Below, one piece after another: positions 55,400 through 64,000 of a DNA stretch of 64,000 nt. Source of the DNA: Ahaetulla prasina. Lineage: Eukaryota; Chordata; Lepidosauria; Squamata; Colubridae. The notes under the pieces were generated by a model. The model was not told the origin of the DNA. It was given only the letters and a program-made list of their open reading frames with translations, and did no database searches. The stretch spans positions 131,214,580 to 131,278,579 of the forward strand of contig NC_080542.1 of assembly GCF_028640845.1 (NCBI RefSeq), read 5' to 3'. The position numbers were made by a program, and so were the translations under genes. The first letter of the stretch is position 1, and every line of letters starts with the position of its first letter.

Positions 55400-55650
55400 A
55401 CAGTTCACCATGCTGAAGATTGAATATTTTGGCCACCTAATGAGAAGAAAGAACTCATTGAAAAAGACCCTAATGTTGGGGAAAAATTGAAAGCAAAATG
55501 AGAAGGGGATGGCAGAAGATGAGATGGTTAGATGTTATCATCAAGGCAACGAACATGGATTTGGGCAAACTGCAGGAGGAAAGAAGGGCCTGGCTTGCTA
55601 TGGTCCATGGGATCACCAAAAGTCAGACTTGACTTAGCAACTGAACAATA
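55400..55650 (+). mobile_element. BovB (RTE) LINE 3' end
   Basis: Degenerate ORF C-terminus reading FGHLMRR, EKTLM, RRWQKMRW-like, then 'gtccatgggatcaccaaaag' (VHGITKS) and 'aactgaacaataac'. Sense orientation, 5'-truncated. Confidence 0.75.
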
Positions 55651-57128
55651 ACAGTCCACACTATTTGTATTTGTAGAAAGAACAGTTTTATATTAAATCT
55701 ATTTCCAACTAATGTGGAATTCAGATTTGATGGCCATTAAACACTGAGAAATAGTTCAAGAGAAATCTACCTGATTTCAAGAACCATTTCTTTATCACTC
55801 AAGGCCATTTTGGACCAGATTGATGTATATATACGTGAGCTTTGGAGTTAAGGGCAAACCTTATACAGTAGTAAAACAATTTATGAGTGTTATACAGTAT
55901 TTCTGTATATTCTGTAAATACTGTAATAGAGTATTTCTGTGGCCTCTATAGAGTGGCCGACTCCCAGCTGACTGTATTGTTCTATATATTAATATTAATC
56001 CTTTGTCAAGATACCATTCAGCAATACATGGGCTTCTTTATGAGGATTAGGAGCTTGTAAAATTGGTCTTGTTGCAACTCTTGAGAACTTCAGGAAATAC
56101 TTGCCTGGGAATGCCAGAGAGAGGAAAACTTAATATGGGCATTTGTAAACCTGCTTTTCTGTTTGCAAAAAGAAAAAAAAAGTGCTTTGAGAGACAAAAC
56201 TTCCTGCTAAGCCAATTTATTTCTGAGATAATAGCTGGGATGGTCTAAAAGTAATGTTCTAAAGGCAAACACAGTAATTAATTTGTCACAGGAATCTGAG
56301 GGGTCCTCTTCCACAGATAGGTGATAATGAATGTTTTGCATGTAATTAGCAGGAGTAATTAGCACTTTGGTAGTAACAAATAGATTGGGTGGTACACTGC
56401 AAACACACAATGAATTGCTGAACTAACCTAGGTATTTGTGTCCTTTGACAATGTTCCAGTTTGTTTGTTCTAAAGATTACAGCTTTGTATGGAAAGAACT
56501 TGTACCTGATCCATTTGCTTCTAGAGATATGTGTGTTGAAATCCCATTTAGGCATTTATAGTGCTAAACAAAGTAATGTTGAATTTAACCAAAGAAATAA
56601 GCAAAATTGCATTGATAAAAAAAAACCCTAGCCTTTTGATCCAATTCGTAAAAAACACACACAACCTAACAGCATGAATAAAATATAAAACATTAACAAG
56701 GGATGTATAAGCAAAATCAATACAAAAAAGTATAAAGTGAAAAAAATCAATCCACTCTAATTCAGACTACTTTAGGATGCTCGTTCTATTAAAAAAAACC
56801 AAGACAAACTCATAAGTTTTTGGAACACTTTTAAAGGGTTTAGAAATCATGGTAGAGCCAAGAAAGTAGAACAAGTTGCCCTTCGTATATCAGAGAATAA
56901 CATCTTCCAGTGGTCTTGAATAGCAGAGGCCATTAATTTAAATTTGAATAAACATGCATGTTTGTATGCATGTGTATTATAGAAAGTTAGTACCCACCCC
57001 TCTCCTAGAAGAACGAAACATTTTGAGAAGTATTAAAAAGGCAGAATTCTTCCCTGGATGAGAAATGGAGAAACATGCTCTTGGAAAGCATCACCCAACT
57101 TTCTTAAAAGCCCTCAGCAGATGTCAGC
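55651..57128. other. Unique sequence
   Basis: About 1.5 kb with no recognised gene or element. Confidence 0.5.
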
Positions 57129-57605
57129 AGTTATTTATTTATTTATTTATTTATTTATTATTTAAATTTTTATACCGCCCTTCTCCCGAAGGACTCAGGG
57201 CGGTTCACAGCCAGATAAAAATACACAATAATATTACAATATAAATACAATTAAAATACAATTAAAAAACTTATTCAATTGGCCGAGATTAAAAAATTTA
57301 GGATAAATAATAAAAAACCCATTAAAAAACCCATAAATTTAAAAACTAATCCAGTCCTGCGCAGATGAATAAGTGAGTTTTAAGCTCGCGACGAAAGGTT
57401 CGGAGGTCCGGAAGTTGACGGAGTCCTGGGGGGAGTTCGTTCCAGAGGGCGGGAGCCCCCACAGAGAAGGCCCTTCCCCTGGGCGTCGCCAGACGACACT
57501 GTCGCGCCGACGGCACCCTGAGGAGTCCCTCTCTGTGAGAGCGCACGGGTCGGTGAGAGGTATTCGGTAGCAGTAGGCGGTCCCGTAAATAGCCCGGCCT
57601 TAAGA
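57129..57605 (-). mobile_element. L2-type LINE 3' end with ORF2 remnant
   Basis: (TTTA)n tail, then 'taccgcccttctcccgaagg' 3' end, an A-rich 3' UTR, then minus-strand coding 57546-57346. The latter reads RAFSVGAPALWNELPPGLRQ and FRRELKTHLF, the L2/CR1-group ORF2 C-terminal motif. GC-rich 57385-57590 is this coding part, not a CpG island of a host gene. The frame is open over 66 codons, so the copy is relatively young. Confidence 0.85.
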
Positions 57606-58099
57606 GATAAAGAGATAGATAGCCCTATTCATAAGCAAATACACTCACCCTAGATCCAGCAAAAGTGGGATTAACCCACAGCCACAATAGAAATTGCTCA
57701 ACATCTCTTCAATGTATCACCCTCAGAAACGTCAATCAAACTTAGCTCAGGACAAACTCCTAGGATTTGTACTTGGACCCATGGGAGTCTTGACAACAGT
57801 CAATAGAGTACATGTTCTTTAATAGGAACAGGAAGCTCAAGTGCAAAGCCCAAAAGAAGGTATAACCCCCACCACTCTCAACCCCATGTGTTCAGCTGCA
57901 CCAGAACCATGTGCTTGGTGGCTCTGCTTCATCATTAAACTATCTTTCCAATCAGACTCCATGTTTCCAGTGTATTTCTCCCGACTTGGAACGGAACCAG
58001 ATGGATATTTCTTCCAACAGTATGCATGAATGTATGTGCTTTTCACAGGTAGCCATCCAGCCATTAAACACCTCCAGCAAAAGAAACTCTGGTATCTGT
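57606..58099. other. Unique sequence
   Basis: No recognised feature. Confidence 0.5.
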
Positions 58100-58440
58100 T
58101 GAAGCAACCTGTTCTGTTATTGAACAGTTTTTGCTGCTAGGAATTTGTAAGCTGATGTCCAAACAAAGTCTTATCATTTAAATCCTTTGTTTCTTCATCC
58201 TGCCTTCTCAATAGCTCGGAATAATTCTTCCTCTTATTTTATCACATAGTCTTTCAGTTTCTTAAAGACAACTATCATGTCTTCCCTAAGATATTCTGCT
58301 TTCTGGCTAAACATACATGTTTTCTGGCAACTATTCTTCAGAAATTTTATCTTCAAGGGTTTTAATAATATTGGTGGACGTTGTAGTCTGTCAATGTCTT
58401 TCCTAAGCTGAATTACTCAGAATTCAATATTCAATAGAGT
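58100..58440 (-). mobile_element. Old CR1 fragment
   Basis: 'gaacagtttttgctgctagg', 'acaactatcatgtcttcc' resemble antisense CR1 ORF2. Strongly eroded. Confidence 0.4.
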
Positions 58441-58489
58441 GGAATGATGGCTCTTTTGATCCATTATTTGAAGAAATATCCTCCTGGGT

Positions 58490-58943
58490 TCAGTTCCAAG
58501 TGGGGAAAAAGGCACTGGATTCATGGAAAGAAGGTTTATTGATGAGCAGGATCACATGTCTTGAAGATCTTGGGTGAAAAAAGGGAAGAGATGCTGAGAA
58601 TCCTTGGGTTTTATATCCTCTCTGGCTTTGAACTTCCTGGAGCACAGGAAGAGTATCCTGATTGGTTGCTGTCAGAGGTCATGGCTAGCTTTGTAGATTG
58701 TCTGTGTACTAAGTTTGGTTGAATCTGGTTGGGCGGTGCAATGATGGGCAATTAAAAGGCTCTGCCTGAAGGAGGTAGATTTTTGTTATGTAGAATGAAC
58801 TGGTTCAAGCCTTAATGGCCAATTGACAAAGGTGGGGGGGGGGAGCTGAGTTTCTGCCTCCCTTTTAGGGGAAATATTCTGCCCTTTTAATATTTCCTAA
58901 AATATTTCATTTTCTAGGAGAGGGCGGATTTTAACTTCCTACA
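58490..58943 (-). mobile_element. Solo LTR-like sequence, minus strand
   Basis: Read on the minus strand it starts TGTAGGAAGTTAAAATCC, has a CCAAT box (reverse complement at 58661-58665), TATAAAA (58609-58615), and AATAAA (58535-58540), in the correct order and spacing for U3-R-U5. The 3' boundary and target duplication are not clear, and no internal retroelement genes are adjacent. Confidence 0.55.
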
Positions 58944-59874
58944 CCATGAAGTTCCCAAGATAGAACTTAACTTGAAGAAGAATTTATGTTGATGTGAAAA
59001 TGGACAATGTTATAGATTCCTAAGAATTCTGGTCTATGTACATAGGCTTGATGTGCATAACTAGAAGACGTAAAATGGAATATATTTATAAAACAAACAT
59101 TGTATGGTAGAGCCATAAATCTTGATTCCAGGATATTTGAGAAGTGAATAAATGGAAAATTGTAATGTACATGACTAAGTTATACAAGAATAACCATCAC
59201 TTGCAAGCTTAACTTCATGTGTGGTCATCTGTCAGGGTCAATATTATCGTTCAACCAAGTAAACCAGGTTAAAACATCCATGTTAATATGTGGACCAAAT
59301 ACTTTAAGACAGATCATGGAAGCTTTTATTTAAAAAATCCATTGCTGGAAGTTTCTTCTACAGAGGTCCACTGAGTCCATCAACTTGAATGGATTTCTTT
59401 AGACTTCCACTTGCCATTAAATATTAATGTTGCTTTTAAATAGACAAGCTTCTTAGTTAAGCTTTCAAATCAGATAAAAAATAACCACAATAGAGCCAAA
59501 CATACAATACAGAGAAAGCATACAGCTGGAAATACTGACTGATTTCCTGGCTTAACTTTGATCTTGATTTATTGGAATAAGGAAACCGTGATTTTAGTTG
59601 CATATTTAGGCATTTGATTTTATTGGGAGGGGAGATGACTAATTTCCACACAGGAAAATGTCATCAAGTGGAATTGTTTTCAGATTTTTTTTTTTGGCTT
59701 GATAGCAATATTTCTCCACTCTTAACTAGGGGCCTCTTCCTTCATATATACCATTTTCTTTTTAACTGCATTTTTCATTCAGCCTTGGCTTCCGGTCATA
59801 CAACCATGGTCTGAAATGCTGCTAAACTCGTTGGATTGGTTTTTGGCATGCAACGATGATAAGTATCATACAAA
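58944..59874. other. Unique sequence
   Basis: No recognised feature. Confidence 0.5.
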
Positions 59875-60070
59875 TTTAAGAACATAAAGGGATAACTGCT
59901 GGATCATGCCCAAAACCCATGTAGCCACCAGTTATGGGCATTTGGGAAACTTACAAGTACAGATAGGAAGTAAGAGTTCTCTTCCATCATTGGGTATAAG
60001 CCTTGGCATTTTCATGTTCAAGGGACCACACATTGTCTTCCATGCAACATTCTAAAGTGGAGCTCAGCAT
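59875..60070 (-). mobile_element. Old CR1 3' fragment
   Basis: 'aagaacataaagggataact', 'gctggatcatgcccaa', 'catgtagccaccagtta' match the antisense CR1 3' region. Confidence 0.5.
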
Positions 60071-60474
60071 CACATCTAAACTGAGTTCTATTGGCTGAAA
60101 ACAGTATTTTACTTACTAACTTACATACCTTACATACAGGACTGGTCTTTTCCTATCAACAAAGGCTCTCTACATTAAGAGAGTTAAAAACAATATATCT
60201 ATAACAAACGAAGAAGGACATTTGCAAGAACTGTTATGCCTGAGGAAACCTGAGTTATTGTCAGTGGAATTTCCATTCATGATTCCATATCTAAGGCCTT
60301 CTGAAATAACTAGTTTTTAAATGGCTTTTCAGAAAGTTAAGCAGGACAGAACTAACTTAATCCTGAGGAAAATGCTGTTCAAAAACAGTGGAAGTGAAGA
60401 ACTGTGACTTAGAAAATTTGTTCCTCAGGTACCTACAGAGGACAATCCATTAAGAGAAGAATGTGGAAAAAGCT

Positions 60475-60560
60475 ACCTCCTCCTCCTTTTCCTCCTCCCT
60501 CCTCCCCCTCCTTCCCCCTCCCCCTCCCCTCCCCTCCCCCTCCCTCCCTCTCCCCCTCTT
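60475..60560. repeat. CCTCCC-rich pyrimidine tract
   Basis: About 85 bp of C/T-only TCC and CCTCCC units. The flanks 60071-60474 and 60561-60943 show nothing else. Confidence 0.85.
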
Positions 60561-60945
60561 TATCTTTCTCTGTTAGTGTGTTAGTTTATATAGCACAGCC
60601 ATGAACCATGACTTACAACCATAATTTCTGGAAACATTTATCATGCTAAACCAAAACCAAACAAACCACATAACAAATGAACCCAACGGTGTGAACTTCA
60701 CTCACATGGATTTATTCCAGCTCCCATTTTGAACACATACTAATTTGAATTGTGTTACTTGGCCATCACACAAGTGGAACATTCCATGGTCCATATCAAT
60801 TGAATGTGCCCCCTTATGCTGGCCTCATGGCTGGAGAATTGGACAGAATGATATATCAGTAGAATAAATCAATTTTTTTTAAAAGAATGAAAAGGTTTCT
60901 GAATAGTCATTAAGAAAGAGAAAAGTGAAAATACCTTGTAACTTA

Positions 60946-62249
60946 CTGTATTTTTTCGTGTTTAAGACAACCTCTCCCCAAAATGGGTGGAAATGTCTGT
61001 GCGTCTTATAGAGTGAATGTTGCCGAATCCCCGGTCACCCACTGGCCCCCACTCTTCGGCCTCTGCCTCCCAGCAATTTGCCTTCTTGCAGCAAACAGCC
61101 TGGTTAGCTTCAGCACAGCCTGATTTAGCATGAGCAGCTGATTGGGGGGTTGGATTTTCCTCCCTGAATACTGCCTATCTGCTGTTCCAGGTTGCGAGGA
61201 TAATCGTTGCTGCCACTGCCCACCACCTCTGCCTATCACCGTCTCTAAACATCCCATTTTCAGCCTCTGTGCAACCCATTTTTGGCCTCTACATGCCCCA
61301 TTTTCAGCCCGTTCCAGGTGGCGGAGATGAACGAGTTGAAAAAGAGACGTACGGAGGCTGAAAATGTGGCATGTGGAGACCAAAAATGTGGCATGTAGAG
61401 GCTAAAAATGGGATGCATGGAGGCCAAAAATGGTGTTGTGTCTCGTTCACTTTCCCTGCAGCCGAGCCCTTCTTATCTCCTTCCGGACGCTGAGGAATGT
61501 CCTGGCATGCCTCCAGGCCCCAGCCCTGGCACCATGCCCAGACAGGCCGAGGAAGAAGAAGTACTTCCAGCCCCCAGCCCTGGCTCCATGCCCAGGCAAA
61601 CAGAGCAATTAGACCCCTCCCCCTCCCCCACAGCATGTGAGCCTGAGGAAGGTCAATTACCAGCAGCTGGAGCCTGGAGTGACCCTCGCTTCAGGAGAAT
61701 TGATAGGTGGCGTCAACAGAAGGAAGGGAGGGGCAGGCCTGGATAAGTGCTGAGTCATGGAGCCACACCCCATGGCCTATATAAAGGATCTGCTTTCTGG
61801 CATTCTCTGAGTCAGGCAAAGTCTACCTTATATTGCTGAAGTCACTTCCTGGTCTCCTGCCTGCCTTGAGAACTTTGCTAGGACTTTGGCAGAGCTGCAG
61901 AGGCACGCCTGATACGGACTTCCCCGACCCGGCCGTCAGCGGAGGAGTGGGACACGACAAATGGGGCATGCAGAGATAGCAATAGGTGGCGACGGTGATG
62001 GGCGTCGACAGCAGTGATGAGTGGCACCGATCCCCACAGCCTGGAACAGCTGATAGGTGGTATTCTGGGAGGCTGATCCAACCGCCAATCAGCTGCTCAT
62101 ACTAAATCAGGCTGTGCTGAAGCTGACCAGGCTGTTTGCTGCACGGAGGCAAATTACTGAGAGGCAGAGGCAGATTTTTTTTCTTGTTTTTCTCCCCAAA
62201 AACTAGGTGCGTTTTATAATCCGGAGCATTTATAGTCCAAAAAATACGG
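60946..62249. mobile_element. Palindromic TA-flanked MITE containing a solo LTR
   Basis: Termini CTGTATTTTTTCG and its relative AAAAAATACGG, flanked by TA. The arms are inverted relatives: 'gagcagctgattggggggtt' faces 'aaccgccaatcagctgctc'. A 526-bp LTR with its own target duplication sits at 61434-61959. Confidence 0.8.
61434..61959 (+). mobile_element. Solo LTR (gypsy/ERV-type), 526 bp
   Basis: TGTTGTGTCTCG to GACACGACA with TG...CA ends. Perfect 5-bp duplication AATGG at 61429-61433 and 61960-61964. TATATAAA at 61778-61785 lies upstream of a plausible start site. A Pro/Glu-rich frame across the left half has no family I recognise and extends outside the LTR, so it is probably chance. Confidence 0.85.
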
Positions 62250-62251
62250 TA

Positions 62252-63213
62252 TATCATTTTGCTTTATCCTGTCCACATAGAGTCAACACCATTAGTCTGT
62301 AGCAACAGAGACAGTGTTTGCAACTGAAATCTCTTATTCCTTGTTAAGTAAGTTGGCTGATACTTGCCAATAGAACAGTCTAAAATGTTAATCTGCTCTC
62401 TCACTCTATAGGTCTCATTTAGAAATAGCCTGAGCTCATCAGAGACTTTTTAGTATTCCAATAGTATAAGAAAATAAACCAGCCAGAGCCAGTTGTGTGA
62501 GCCCAAATAATAGATCTTTCTTACACTGATTGACAATTTTCAGCCATCAAGGGAAAATGAGATTTGTGCTTTATTAGGTAAAAATGGAGTAGTTTTGTTA
62601 TAATAGTAGGATACTTTCCAAAACTAAAATGTCCTTGAGTTTTTGTGACCCAGGGGTGATGGTAATCTGTAAAACTGCCCTGACATGCAATCTTCTTTTT
62701 GTGTGTGCTTTTGGAAATAACAACAAAGCAGTCAGTGAAGGGAGTGAACTTGCAAGTTACTAGGAAGATGAATGCTTCCTGAAACAGAATTGTTGGATAG
62801 GTATCTTAGCCAAAGGATGGGAAAGCAGATAATGCTAAAATTAGACATTTTTTTGGGCTAGTCCAAAGTCAGCTGCCTCTCTCTTCAATCCAACCCCTCA
62901 TCTCCAGGGTTTTGGACAAGCTTAGTATAGTGAACTTTACTTGCTTGCTCTTTAACTGATGACCGATGCTCTGTCCACAGCCAAGATTTCACTGGAGAGA
63001 GTCTCCCATGATTTTTAAGATGGACAAAGAAACTGATTCAGATGCAAGTTTTTTTGCACTCCAGAGACATCTTTATGCTGAGAAGGGAAAGCAGACCAAG
63101 AGAGGATGAGTTGGCAACTATATCGCAAGTGGGCTCTTCATGTAATCAATTTACTCTTCTTCATACCTTGTTTAATGTAGAACTCTGAAAGGAGAAGTTC
63201 TGGAGATGACTAC
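62252..63213. other. Unique sequence
   Basis: No recognised feature. Confidence 0.5.
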
Positions 63214-63411
63214 CTGTATTTTTTGGAGTATAAGACGCACCTTCCCACTCCCCCAAAAGAGGGTGAAAATTTATACACCAAATGTAGCCCCACCCACCCA
63301 GCCTGCCTCCCTTCCCTTCCCTTCCCTTCCCTTCCCTTCCCCTTCCCTTCCCTTCCCTTCCCTTCCCCTTCTCTTTCTTTTTCCCTCTATCCCTTGTCAG
63401 CACAAAGAGAC
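63214..63411. mobile_element. Partial MITE (CTGTATTTTTTGG end) with (TTCCC)n
   Basis: Left terminus like that of 60946-62249 ('ttggagtataagacgcacc'), then a (CCCTT)n array at about 63305-63375. No matching right terminus. Confidence 0.6.
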
Positions 63412-64000
63412 AGGGCTGGAGCGGCAGAGTGCCTTCTGATAGAAGATCAATAACAGATGCTTGTAATAGAAGATCAATAACAGAGAAACCACTAGTCAGT
63501 GATGAGGATATATCAACAGTGGCTTTGGTTTTGTGAATCAGTTTAAATCACTACCATTAGTTTGCTTATCTGTACGACAGATGAACTTGTCTCATAGGAT
63601 AACCTTTCCATTCTCATTTGTATGTAGAAATGGACACATTGATTTGGGGGAAAAATTCCTAACTTCCATGTTAGTTACAGGAACCCTTTAAGAGACGATT
63701 CCCTCTTTTTCAGCAGTAGAGTAGGTGAATATGTAACTGCAGATCTGGAAGAGAAAATGCAGGATTTCAAGAAAATACAAACACTCTTCTCTACAGTTTA
63801 ACTTCACAGGTTTGCCACTGTGAAAAAAAATAGAAGGAAATATAGGAGGAAATAGGAAATATTGCCTTTAATATGCTGCCTTTAGTTGTTCAAAAGGTGA
63901 AAAATCTTCATCCTAGCATTTTTGCACAAATGCAAGGTCTGCTTTCTGGATCAATGAATCCCATTTCATACAATCAGATGCAGAAACTGAGTCCAACCAG
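63412..64000. other. Unique sequence
   Basis: No recognised feature up to the window end. Confidence 0.5.

Noticed and set aside
57385..57590. GC-rich patch as a CpG-island promoter
   Set aside because: It is the coding part of an L2 3' end on the minus strand.
61408..61746. 112-codon Pro/Glu-rich ORF
   Set aside because: It crosses the boundary of the solo LTR and has no start or context for a gene.
1..64000. CRISPR array, operon or prokaryotic content
   Set aside because: All direct repeats are microsatellites, transposons or segmental duplications of a vertebrate genome.

Overview
The window looks like intergenic or intronic DNA of a squamate reptile, most likely an advanced snake. The evidence is CR1/L3-type LINE 3' ends carrying (TTCTA)n/(ATAGA)n tails (a known snake association), Sauria-type tRNA SINEs ending in ACCTTT, BovB (RTE) fragments, a GATA (Bkm-type) array, and many short hAT transposons. 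I found no convincing host protein-coding exon, tRNA or rRNA gene. All recognisable coding sequence belongs to mobile elements. Species and chromosome cannot be told from the sequence.

Layout. 1-2.1 kb: a CR1/L3 3' end with a SINE in its microsatellite, then a TA-flanked MITE and a segment that recurs at 40 kb. 2.2-6.4 kb: a tandem pair of about 2.0 kb units, each with pyrimidine microsatellites, a palindromic Penelope-like (PLE) terminal repeat and a GIY-YIG endonuclease ORF. 7-13 kb: a CR1/L3 3' end, PLE terminal-repeat fragments and two copies of a hAT-like element with an internal coiled-coil reading frame. 14.6-18.4 kb: a nearly identical 1.9 kb tandem duplication. 19.8-27.3 kb: nested CR1, SINE and hAT insertions. 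27.7-30.5 kb: a second tandem PLE duplication (about 1.42 kb), then GATA repeats. 31-46 kb: L3, SINEs, an internally deleted L1 with a 17-bp target duplication, and hATs. 46-64 kb: sparse repeats, a 904-bp foldback hAT, CR1, BovB, L2, an LTR, and a solo LTR nested in a palindromic MITE.

The most interesting signal is a 34-nt motif at ten sites in at least three PLE-type terminal-repeat families. Its layout is CUGANGA, one nucleotide, a short hairpin whose stem sequence differs between families but still pairs, then GAAAC-GUC or a decayed form. This resembles a minimal hammerhead ribozyme core, which is known from PLEs. Other points are GIY-YIG-only PLE copies whose ORF starts inside the terminal repeat, conserved CCAATCAG triplets in the PLE tails, and 8-bp target duplications resolved for twelve hAT-type insertions.
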